A stretch of DNA of 5,182 bases from Cryomorphaceae bacterium (GTDB lineage Bacteria; Bacteroidota; Bacteroidia; Flavobacteriales_G; Salibacteraceae). The notes beneath the pieces are model-generated. The model was given only the letters and a program-made list of their open reading frames with translations, searched no databases and was not told the origin of the DNA. The translations under genes and the position numbers were made by a program. The DNA lies in assembly GCA_003564735.1 (NCBI GenBank), contig PXEK01000090.1:1-5182 (forward strand), read 5' to 3'. This document shows, in pieces, positions 1 to 5,182 of this stretch (positions within the stretch are counted from its first letter, which is position 1; the number at the start of each line of letters is the position of its first letter).

Positions 1-154
1 CTTCCATAACGGCCACAAAATCGGCACTGCGATGACTCATCTCCAAAAGGGAAAGTCCCGAGTTATTAAAGTTGAGTACGGCTTGAGATGCTTCTTGAAA
101 CACTTCTTGGGGTAAAATGCACGGACCTGCACTGTAATTGTGAACTGCTGACAT
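1..154 (-). CDS. serC: Phosphoserine aminotransferase, N-terminal part (cut by window edge)
   Basis: Reading leftward from the ATG at 154-152 gives 51 complete codons before the window ends, so only the N-terminus is present. The product would be a cytoplasmic PLP-dependent aminotransferase converting 3-phosphohydroxypyruvate and glutamate to 3-phosphoserine and 2-oxoglutarate in serine synthesis; the family also acts in pyridoxal phosphate synthesis. Visible signatures are the N-terminal [13 protein letters not shown] segment (residues 6-18), matching the SSGPAMLP-type start of known SerC proteins, and [11 protein letters not shown] (36-46). His41-Arg42 occupy the positions that in E. coli SerC contact the substrate phosphate. 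The PLP lysine lies outside the window. The start is supported because the conserved N-terminal motif begins within ten residues of it. No Shine-Dalgarno sequence is visible, and the upstream DNA (155-205) is very AT-rich. In related genomes serC often sits near a ferredoxin and an acyl-CoA reductase gene; the reductase is present here at 1388-2440. The family assignment is firm despite truncation. Confidence 0.93.
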   Translation of the reverse strand, partial: MSAVHNYSAGPCILPQEVFQEASQAVLNFNNSGLSLLEMSHRSADFVAVME

Positions 155-433
155 GATGTGTTTTATTTTTATGGTTTTGAAATACGTCGCGAAATAAACA
201 AACTTTTTTAGACCGGGCGCTATGCGTGTATTAAGCGTATACTTTTTTTATGAAGCTAAAGTTAATTTTCAGTAATGTAAGCGGGTGAAAACGATTTCGG
301 TAATTTTAGGGTTGTCCATATCTGAAAAAGACTTGTAATACCACAAGAATTTGAGTGTTTTGGTTCTATTACTTCTCGCTAATCGGAACAGTGGAGCTTT
401 GAATTTAAAACGAGAAAATCACGCTACCCTATG
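155..433. other. Intergenic region between serC and the unknown exported-protein gene
   Basis: This 279-bp stretch lies upstream of serC and downstream of the 291-residue gene, both on the minus strand. I see no convincing gene. It should contain the serC promoter. The best minus-strand match to the Bacteroidota -7 element is AAAGTTTG (complement of 199-206), one base off TAnnTTTG, but there is no TTG at the right distance upstream, so I do not call it. A hairpin at 332-347 is listed separately. An open plus-strand frame from 351 starts with TTG, has no family resemblance and runs into the 3' end of the minus-strand gene. Confidence 0.6.
325..347 (-). terminator. Candidate weak intrinsic terminator of the 291-residue gene
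   Basis: On the minus strand the sequence reads CTTGTG, loop GTAT, TACAAG, then TCTTTTT. This is a six-base-pair stem (five Watson-Crick pairs and one G-U pair closing a four-base loop) followed directly by a T-rich run. It lies about 87 bases past the stop codon at 436-434, in the correct orientation to end that transcript before serC. The G-U closing pair and the T-run exist only in the minus orientation, which supports that direction. The stem is short and GC-poor, so termination would be inefficient and read-through into serC is possible. Confidence 0.35.
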
Positions 434-1309
434 CTACCTTTTTTTATTACCCGGTTTTTCGACAGGTTCTTCAATATTGCGGGGATCGTTAAAAATTTTT
501 TCGGTCTTTATAATGACCTGTACGTTGTCTTCAAATTCCCACTGTCCGTTTTTGCTCAAGTTGTAGGCATCAAACTCCAAGTTGGGGACATAAAACCGGT
601 AAATGCCTTCCATATCTTCATTTAAAGGTTGAAGTTTATTGAACACAATTCGGTTCTGTTTTTCATCATACTTTAATGAGACGGAAGCGTCTTTCTTAAA
701 TTCAAGGATAAGTCTGTTCATCATTTCCCCGGCTTCTTTTATAAACACGGGCGCACCAAATACCGGTTTTCCCTGTTTGTTGAAATGAAGAATATCGGCC
801 ACTTTACGGGTAGTGAATCTATTGTTTCCGTCCCACCCCAGCACCATATAATACTGCTTTTTGTCATGTTTAAAAGGTATGATTTCATAGTACAACGCGC
901 CCAACCAATCTGCTGCGGAAAGTGTTTTGGTAATAGGCCTGTCGCCCGACCCCGAAACCGCATAAAGGTAAGTGAACTCCTCATTTTTATGTTGAATGAA
1001 CAGATGATATCGATACGTATTGTTAGGCATGGGAGTGTTCCAAGTAATCATCTTGAAGGATTTATCGGGCGATGTAAGGACGCCCGTGAACTCTAAACCT
1101 TCAAAGTTATAGTCGTAACTGCCCGGCATTGTCAAAAAATCTTTGAATTTGGAAACCAGCGAATCTGTCAGGGCCATGCGTTCATCATGGTTATCGGTAT
1201 AAACCGTGGTTTTTCTTAAATCTGTAATTTCCTTGGCAACTTCAGTTAAGTCCTGCCCGAAGGTACTTGTAGAAATCGCGATAAAAACCAAAAAAAACAG
1301 ATATTTCAT
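434..1309 (-). CDS. Conserved-looking exported protein of unknown function (291 aa)
   Basis: I cannot name a characterised family. Residues 1-19 are a signal peptide: Lys2, a hydrophobic core (LFFLVFIAIS) and a likely cleavage around FGQ-D, with no lipobox cysteine, so a soluble periplasmic or surface location is inferred. The mature protein has no cysteine and no further membrane segment. It has a mixed, probably beta-rich central region (residues 75-200) with regular alternation of aromatic and charged residues and a distinctive motif YYMVLGWDGNNRFTTRKVADIL (153-174), followed by FNKQGKPVFGAPVF (176-189) and later KYDEKQNRIVFNKLQP (213-228). These have the look of conserved blocks in unnamed Bacteroidota proteins I recall only loosely. 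The C-terminus (278-291) is charged and proline-containing, with no T9SS sorting domain. The gene shares its strand with serC and is divergent from the acyl-CoA reductase. The ATG at 1309 is chosen because it immediately precedes the signal peptide. Coding status is firm; function is unknown. Confidence 0.88.
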   Translation of the reverse strand: MKYLFFLVFIAISTSTFGQDLTEVAKEITDLRKTTVYTDNHDERMALTDSLVSKFKDFLTMPGSYDYNFEGLEFTGVLTSPDKSFKMITWNTPMPNNTYRYHLFIQHKNEEFTYLYAVSGSGDRPITKTLSAADWLGALYYEIIPFKHDKKQYYMVLGWDGNNRFTTRKVADILHFNKQGKPVFGAPVFIKEAGEMMNRLILEFKKDASVSLKYDEKQNRIVFNKLQPLNEDMEGIYRFYVPNLEFDAYNLSKNGQWEFEDNVQVIIKTEKIFNDPRNIEEPVEKPGNKKR

Positions 1310-1387
1310 AGAGCCGAAAGAATTAACTAATAATTTTTTAATATTGCACTGCCGTGTTACGTGTGCAAATTTAAAGCCAAAACCGAC
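1310..1387. promoter_or_regulatory. Divergent promoter region (exported protein / acyl-CoA reductase)
   Basis: This 78-bp gap separates two divergent starts and must hold both promoters unless one lies inside a gene. On the minus strand, TAAATTTG (complement of 1366-1373) is a full match to the Bacteroidota -7 consensus TAnnTTTG, about 56 bases upstream of the ATG at 1309, but I find no TTG at the expected 19-21 bp upstream. On the plus strand, TAATATTG (1339-1346) is one base off the same consensus, about 41 bases upstream of the ATG at 1388, also without a clear -33 element. No ribosome binding site of the Shine-Dalgarno type is seen on either side. Confidence 0.35.
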
Positions 1388-2440
1388 ATGACCATTAACG
1401 ACAAAATAAAAGCTTTTGCCGAGTTAGGTAGCATTATGAGTGATGTTGTTATGAATGTAAACAACTCCTTCGCAAAAAATTACGAACGCACGGCTACTTC
1501 GGCTTTTCATAAAAACGGCTGGTTTACTCGTGAATTTACGAATAAAGCCGTTGTCGATTGGGGTAATGTTCTCAAACGCGAGAAAATTGAATCCATGGCA
1601 CAAAACTACCCCGAAATAGAATCTGAAGGTGGTTTAAATGTAGGACTTATTCTAGCGGGTAATATACCTATGGTTGGTTTTCACGATATATTTGTAACCT
1701 TGTTGACAGGTAACCGGGTTCACGGAAAATTATCCTCAAAAGATGCGCTACTCATCCCGTTCTTCATGGAAATACTCACAAAAATTGAACCGCGTTTTAA
1801 GGATCGAATTCAACTTGATGAGCATATGCGGTTTCGCGATATTGATGCGGTAATAGCAACCGGGAGTGACAATTCTGCCCGTTATTTTGAATACTATTTT
1901 GGGAAATACCCTCACGTTATTAGAAGCAACCGAACAAGTGTGGCCGTATTAAACGGAGAGGAGACTTTCGAAGATTTACAGCACTTGGGTATGGACATAT
2001 TCACCTACTTTGGCCTGGGATGCCGTAACGTTTCTAAAATTTACGCTCCCGCCGGCTTTGAAACGAGTCGGTTTTTTGAAGCTGCTACCGACTTCGGGTT
2101 TTTGACGGAGAATAAAAAGTACATGAACAACTATGAATATAACCGCACGTTGTACTTATTGAATGACGAAAAAGGTTTACTCGATAACAACTTTGTTATT
2201 TTGAGAGAGACCGACGATTTACATGCGCCCACCGGGGTAATCAACATTCAGTATTATGACCACTTTGACAACGTTTTAAAGGAATTACAGCAAAAAAAGG
2301 ATGACTTGCAGTGCATCATATCCAAAGGAGATGTTCCTTTTGGAAAAAGTCAACAACCCGAATTAACCGACTTTGCAGATAATAAAGACACCGTTAAATT
2401 TTTAACCCAACTCAACAACAAGGTTAAAGATACTATTTAG
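1388..2440 (+). CDS. Acyl-CoA reductase, LuxC family (350 aa)
   Basis: This is a cytoplasmic member of the LuxC / aldehyde dehydrogenase superfamily, expected to reduce a fatty acyl-CoA to the aldehyde with NADPH. Numbered from the ATG at 1388, recognisable blocks are LNVGLILAGNIPMVGFHD (83-100), the start of the nucleotide-binding half; LTGNRVHGKLSSKD (106-119); AVIATGSDNSARYFEYYFG (154-172), a Rossmann-type segment; YFGLGCRNVSKIYAP (207-221), whose Cys212 (codon 2021-2023) is the best candidate for the acyl-thioester nucleophile; and FGKSQQPELTDFADNKDTVKFL (318-339) near the C-terminus. Length fits the Bacteroidota branch, which is shorter than bioluminescence LuxC at about 480 residues. 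A longer frame begins with GTG at 1361, but the extra nine residues overlap the divergent promoter region and lack family resemblance, so 1388 is preferred. No luxAB, luxD or luxE is in view, so a link to light production is not implied. Its real substrate in these bacteria is unknown to me. Confidence 0.9.
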   Translation: MTINDKIKAFAELGSIMSDVVMNVNNSFAKNYERTATSAFHKNGWFTREFTNKAVVDWGNVLKREKIESMAQNYPEIESEGGLNVGLILAGNIPMVGFHDIFVTLLTGNRVHGKLSSKDALLIPFFMEILTKIEPRFKDRIQLDEHMRFRDIDAVIATGSDNSARYFEYYFGKYPHVIRSNRTSVAVLNGEETFEDLQHLGMDIFTYFGLGCRNVSKIYAPAGFETSRFFEAATDFGFLTENKKYMNNYEYNRTLYLLNDEKGLLDNNFVILRETDDLHAPTGVINIQYYDHFDNVLKELQQKKDDLQCIISKGDVPFGKSQQPELTDFADNKDTVKFLTQLNNKVKDTI

Positions 2441-2543
2441 CAACAACTTACCCCCTACTATTGATAAGTAAATGACAGGAAAAAATAAAAAAACAGGGCG
2501 TAATCGAAACGAGAATGAAAAAAGAATTTGTAATTTTACGCTT

Positions 2544-2567
2544 TTCTAATTTGTTATCTAATTAGAA
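2544..2567. repeat. Perfect 8-bp inverted repeat, possible operator
   Basis: TTCTAATT at 2544-2551 is exactly complementary in reverse to AATTAGAA at 2560-2567, separated by eight bases. It overlaps the proposed -33 element and spacer of the promoter for the secreted-protein gene, a position suited to a dimeric repressor or activator. The region is so AT-rich that one such repeat could arise by chance, and there is no T-run that would make it a terminator. Confidence 0.3.
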
Positions 2568-2580
2568 TGAATTTAATTTG
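2551..2580 (+). promoter_or_regulatory. Candidate Bacteroidota-type promoter for the secreted PKD protein
   Basis: TTG at 2551-2553 (TTTG if 2550 is counted), a 19-bp spacer, then TTAATTTG at 2573-2580 matches the known Bacteroidota primary sigma-factor layout TTG-N19-TAnnTTTG with one mismatch in the second base of the -7 element. Transcription would start about six to eight bases past 2580, leaving a leader of roughly 20 bases before the ATG at 2608. The leader has no Shine-Dalgarno sequence, which is common in this phylum. This would be the promoter for both the cargo gene and the PorP/SprF gene. Confidence 0.42.
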
Positions 2581-2607
2581 CCCTCAATGTTAATCAGATT
2601 TTAACGT

Positions 2608-4920
2608 ATGATATCAATCGAAAAACGAATTATTGTGCTGGCTTGCCTGTTAACGGGAATGTTTAGCCCCGTTCAAGCCCAATTGTATTTTGAAGACTTT
2701 GAAGGAGGTGCCCCGGGAGTAAGTCTCAACACCATGGATCAAGGCGCTGTGGGCAGCGGCGGAAATAATTACTGGGTAATCAATGACGATTACGGTCAAG
2801 GTCCGACCATTGTCATGGGAAACACCATTAATGACATTCCTAATCAACCGGGGGGAATCAACAGTGCTCCCCAATCCAACTATTTGCACATAACAAGTAA
2901 CGCAGGTAATTCCTACAATCCGCCTTTCCAAAGTGCCCATGTTGATGGCAGCACTACGAACGGTGAGAGTTATTTTACGGAAATTGCTACAGGCGTTAGT
3001 TCACTGGCGAATCCCGGGGTTGAATTAAACTTCTGGTTTTTAAATTCTGCCACGGATGCTGAAGCTCAAGTTTGGGTTAAGGATGGTCCCGGCGGAACTT
3101 GGCAACAGTTGAACCCGGGAGATTTCACAACCGCTTTAAGTAACACTACTAACGCATGGGATTCTACCACTTATAATGGTAATCAAATGGCGAACATGGC
3201 CAATATTTACTTGGGTTTCCGGTATGTTTTTGACAATACAAATGCTGCTCCTTTTTACCCCTCCTTTTCTGTTGATGATATACGTATTGCTCTTCCCGAT
3301 GTGGTCGAAGCCGAAGTTATTGCCCCCGACCCCCTTCCTACATTTTTCTGTCCGGGTGACCAAGTTACCTTCGAGGCGCTGACTAACGCGGCTATAGGCA
3401 ACTACCAATGGAATTTTAACGGCGGAGCTGCCGGAGTTCAAACCGTGAACGGTCCATCAACGGTTAACTTCACAGCAGGAAATCCCGGAACGTACACCTT
3501 TGAACTTCAGGTTACGGACGGAATAAATCAAGACGTTTTTCAATGGCCGGTAACCATTATCCCTTGCGACCCTCCAAGTTTGGCTATCACGGCAAATCCG
3601 CGCACACTTTGTGCGGGACAAGCCACAACTTTTGAGGATATGACCATCCCCGGCTCTGCACCGGTTCAAAGTATTGAGTGGACCTTCCCCGGTGGTAACC
3701 CGGGTACATCAACAAGCACAAACCCTATCGTAACCTACAGTGCTGTGGGACAATACAATGTTACACTACAGGTTACTGACAGCCTCGGCACGTACGATAC
3801 CACGTTTATAAATTACATTGAAGTTGAAGCTTGCCCGCCGCCAACCGCAGATTTTGATGTTATTGGGGATAATAGAGACATTTGCCCGGGAACCTGCGTC
3901 GGTTTTCAAGACTTAAGTGATAATATGACGGGCGCGGGTTTACTTTGGGAATGGGAATTTGAAGGAGCCGACTCCACTATTTCTAATCAACAAAATCCGC
4001 AAAACATCTGCTACCCCAATCCCGGACTCTTTAGAGTCACATTGAGAGTCACCAACTCGGTGGGAAGCGATTCAAAATCAGTAGCAGGTTTTATGCGTGT
4101 GGACAGTTGTATGCCGCCGCAAGTGGATTTCACCGTAGAACGAGACAGCATATGTAAAGGTACGTGTATTCAATTCACAAACAGAACGCGAAACCTAAAC
4201 CCTGATTCCACATTCTGGACATTCCCCGGTGCCGATGCGCCTTACACCACAAGTCGTGACCCCGAACCCATTGTTTGTTACAGCGACACCGGAAGGTTTG
4301 ATGTAACCCTGGAGGTCATCAACGACTTTGGTACTGATGCTGAAATTAAACAAGGGTTTATCTATGTAATGGATTACCCGCGCGTTGAAATTGTTGACCC
4401 CAACACGGGTGAAGGGTTTGACGAAAACAAGCGAGAAATCCTCATCGATCGCTCTGCAAGGCTCAGAGCTTTGGGAGACGGCGGTGCACGATCCACCTTC
4501 AAATGGACTCCCGATGTTGACATCAATTGTACTAACTGTCAAACCGTGACTGTTTCACCCAAAGAAAATCAATTCTACTACGTGACACATACCAATAAAA
4601 ACGGATGCACCAGCACCGACAGTGTGAGATTGTTGGTACGAAAAGAATACTATGCCGGAGTACCCGAAGCTTTCTCGCCCAATGGCGACGGCGTAAATGA
4701 CGTATTGTTCGTGCGAGGAAACGGAATTACCGATTTACAATTCTTTGTATACAACCGTCACGGACAAAAAATATTTGAAAGCTTTTCACAAGATAACGGT
4801 TGGGACGGAACTTTTAAGGGAAGACGCCTAGACCCCGGTCTTTTTGTGTATTTTGCTAGAATCACCTATCTGAGCTGTTACCAAGAAGTTATTAAAGGCG
4901 AGGTAAATCTCATCCGATAA
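2608..4920 (+). CDS. T9SS-exported multidomain PKD protein with CHU_C sorting domain (770 aa)
   Basis: Predicted large cell-surface or released protein, exported by Sec and then the type IX secretion system. Domains in order: signal peptide 1-24 with cleavage after VQA; an N-terminal MAM/jelly-roll-like domain, about 26-230, running from YFEDFEGG to the closing FSVDDIRIALP, a pattern typical of beta-sandwich adhesion or carbohydrate-binding modules; four PKD domains, about 234-588; a beta-rich Ig-like segment, about 591-678, with Cys641, Cys644 and Cys667; and a type B T9SS C-terminal domain, 681-770, with VPEAFSPNGDGVND, FFVYNRHGQKIFE, NGWDGTFKG and a terminal GEVNLIR. No enzyme domain or catalytic motif is visible, so adhesion or matrix binding is the reasonable inference; the ligand is unknown. 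The ATG at 2608 directly precedes the signal peptide. A PorP/SprF gene starts 11 bases after the stop, which indicates co-transcription and paired function. Secretion route is secure, precise role is not. Confidence 0.93.
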   Translation: MISIEKRIIVLACLLTGMFSPVQAQLYFEDFEGGAPGVSLNTMDQGAVGSGGNNYWVINDDYGQGPTIVMGNTINDIPNQPGGINSAPQSNYLHITSNAGNSYNPPFQSAHVDGSTTNGESYFTEIATGVSSLANPGVELNFWFLNSATDAEAQVWVKDGPGGTWQQLNPGDFTTALSNTTNAWDSTTYNGNQMANMANIYLGFRYVFDNTNAAPFYPSFSVDDIRIALPDVVEAEVIAPDPLPTFFCPGDQVTFEALTNAAIGNYQWNFNGGAAGVQTVNGPSTVNFTAGNPGTYTFELQVTDGINQDVFQWPVTIIPCDPPSLAITANPRTLCAGQATTFEDMTIPGSAPVQSIEWTFPGGNPGTSTSTNPIVTYSAVGQYNVTLQVTDSLGTYDTTFINYIEVEACPPPTADFDVIGDNRDICPGTCVGFQDLSDNMTGAGLLWEWEFEGADSTISNQQNPQNICYPNPGLFRVTLRVTNSVGSDSKSVAGFMRVDSCMPPQVDFTVERDSICKGTCIQFTNRTRNLNPDSTFWTFPGADAPYTTSRDPEPIVCYSDTGRFDVTLEVINDFGTDAEIKQGFIYVMDYPRVEIVDPNTGEGFDENKREILIDRSARLRALGDGGARSTFKWTPDVDINCTNCQTVTVSPKENQFYYVTHTNKNGCTSTDSVRLLVRKEYYAGVPEAFSPNGDGVNDVLFVRGNGITDLQFFVYNRHGQKIFESFSQDNGWDGTFKGRRLDPGLFVYFARITYLSCYQEVIKGEVNLIR
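3307..4371 (+). repeat. Array of four PKD domains within the secreted protein
   Basis: The four units span about residues 234-319, 322-408, 412-499 and 505-588. Each has a Cys-x-Gly near its start, a central W-x-F core (WNF, WTF, WEF, WTF), then a strand with G-x-[YF]-x-[FV]-x-L-x-V and a closing strand. Units 2 and 4 keep the fullest WTFPG PKD core. Cysteines near the start and end of units 1-3 (248/320, 335/409, 426/501; spacing 72, 74 and 75 residues) probably form a disulfide stapling each domain. Units 3 and 4 carry an additional pair (430/468, 520/557). The repeats are similar as protein but clearly diverged as DNA, so this is not a recent duplication. Confidence 0.8.
4648..4917 (+). 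other. Type B T9SS C-terminal sorting domain (CHU_C / gliding motility-associated)
   Basis: Residues 681-770 match the well-known gliding motility-associated C-terminal domain: the invariant-looking AFSPNGDGVND block, a YNRHGQ.IFES strand, NGWDG, and a strand with DPGLFVYFARI leading to KGEVNLIR at the very end. In the family this domain directs passage through the outer-membrane T9SS translocon. Type B domains generally depend on a PorP/SprF-family partner for export or surface retention, and such a gene follows here. Confidence 0.9.
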
Positions 4921-4931
4921 ACAACACACAC

Positions 4932-5182
4932 ATGACGAAACAACATATGAAAAACTTTACCCTCACTATAGCTTTAACAGTTTTGTTTGTGCCCTTAATG
5001 AGCCATGCACAAACCGATGGCACGTTTTCCCAATTTATGAACTCTCCCTTAGATATTAATCCCGCAAACACAGGGCACTTTCAGGGAACTGTTCGCGCCG
5101 GTGCAAATTACCGGAGGCAATGGGAAAATATCGCATCTCCCTACCAAAATATTTCCGCTTGGGGTGATGCTCAAGTGATTAA
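4932..5182 (+). CDS. PorP/SprF-family T9SS-associated membrane protein, N-terminal part (cut by window edge)
   Basis: The frame is open for 83 codons to the window edge. Residues 1-26 form a signal peptide with hydrophobic core LTIALTVLFV and cleavage after SHA, giving a mature Gln start as is usual in this phylum. The mature N-terminus has family hallmarks: SQFMNSPLDINPANTG (33-48) and a basic-aromatic block NYRRQWENI (59-67). PorP/SprF proteins are outer-membrane beta-barrel-like proteins that partner type B T9SS cargo; SprF is needed for the adhesin SprB in Flavobacterium johnsoniae. The start at 4932 is chosen because it is nearest the upstream gene, but an in-frame ATG at 4947 (MKNFTL...) gives an equally good signal peptide. 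The 11-base gap after the PKD gene and absence of a terminator between them point to one transcript. Family call is strong; the specific paralogue cannot be decided from this fragment. Confidence 0.9.
   Translation, partial: MTKQHMKNFTLTIALTVLFVPLMSHAQTDGTFSQFMNSPLDINPANTGHFQGTVRAGANYRRQWENIASPYQNISAWGDAQVI

Larger units (their letters stand above)
2441..2607. other. AT-rich intergenic region upstream of the T9SS cargo gene
   Basis: This 167-bp gap follows the reductase stop and precedes the secreted-protein start. It contains an A-rich tract (2479-2493), a candidate promoter and an inverted repeat, both listed separately. A possible reductase terminator is very weak: GCGTAA (2498-2503) can pair with TTACGC (2536-2541), which is followed by TTTTCT, but the loop would be 32 bases. 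I do not call it as a terminator. No small gene is supported here. Confidence 0.6.

Noticed and set aside
351..566. Plus-strand open frame with a hydrophobic leucine-rich start, beginning at a TTG codon
   Set aside because: It overlaps the 3' end of the well-supported minus-strand gene, uses a weak start, has no family resemblance and its composition is what an antisense frame would give.
785..1096. Plus-strand open frame of 103 codons
   Set aside because: It is entirely antisense to the 291-residue gene, whose signal peptide and ordered motifs are convincing; the translated product has no recognisable features.
1361..1387. Nine-codon N-terminal extension of the acyl-CoA reductase from a GTG start
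   Set aside because: The extension overlaps the best -7 promoter match of the divergent gene and adds residues unlike the family; the ATG at 1388 is followed directly by the expected N-terminal helix.
2445..2467. Small inverted repeat ACTTA / TAAGT just after the reductase stop, considered as terminator
   Set aside because: The stem is only five AT-rich pairs with a loop over ten bases and is not followed by a T-run.
2479..2493. A-rich tract considered as terminator tail or slippage site
   Set aside because: On the plus strand a terminator needs a T-run, no stable stem precedes it on either strand, and it lies outside any gene, so neither idea has support.
3136..3441. Minus-strand open frame of 101 codons inside the PKD protein gene
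   Set aside because: The plus-strand reading frame here carries the end of the jelly-roll-like domain and the first PKD unit; the antisense product resembles no family.
4195..4542. Minus-strand open frame of 115 codons inside the PKD protein gene
   Set aside because: It lies opposite PKD unit 4 and the Ig-like segment, which are clearly coding on the plus strand.

Overview
The window looks like chromosomal DNA from a member of the Bacteroidota, most likely a flavobacterium-like organism. Three things point there: a C-terminal type IX secretion (T9SS) sorting domain of the CHU_C / gliding-motility type, a PorP/SprF-family protein directly downstream of it, and a LuxC-type acyl-CoA reductase near serC, a neighbourhood I recall from this phylum. 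The DNA is moderately AT-rich, starts lack clear Shine-Dalgarno sequences, and some upstream regions carry approximate matches to the Bacteroidota promoter (TTG, about 19 bp, TAnnTTTG).

Layout. Positions 1-154 (minus strand) hold the N-terminal 51 residues of phosphoserine aminotransferase (serC), cut by the window edge. Positions 155-433 are non-coding and contain a small hairpin with a U-rich tail that could terminate the next minus-strand gene. Positions 434-1309 (minus) encode a 291-residue exported protein of unknown function. A 78-bp divergent gap follows, then 1388-2440 (plus) encodes a 350-residue acyl-CoA reductase of the LuxC family with a visible candidate catalytic cysteine. A 167-bp AT-rich gap carries a plausible promoter and a perfect 8-bp inverted repeat. 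Positions 2608-4920 (plus) encode a 770-residue secreted modular protein: signal peptide, MAM/jelly-roll-like N-terminal domain, four PKD domains, an Ig-like linker and a type B T9SS C-terminal domain. Eleven bases later, at 4932, begins a PorP/SprF-family outer-membrane-associated protein, cut by the right edge after 83 codons.

Functionally there are two blocks. The left block (serC, unknown exported protein, acyl-CoA reductase) is metabolic. The right block is a T9SS cargo and partner pair: the large PKD protein is predicted to cross the outer membrane through T9SS, and the PorP/SprF protein is the type usually encoded beside such cargo and thought to help export it or hold it at the surface. 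I see no mobile element, CRISPR array, tRNA or rRNA. The least explained items are the 291-residue exported protein and a paired gain of extra cysteines in the third and fourth PKD domains.
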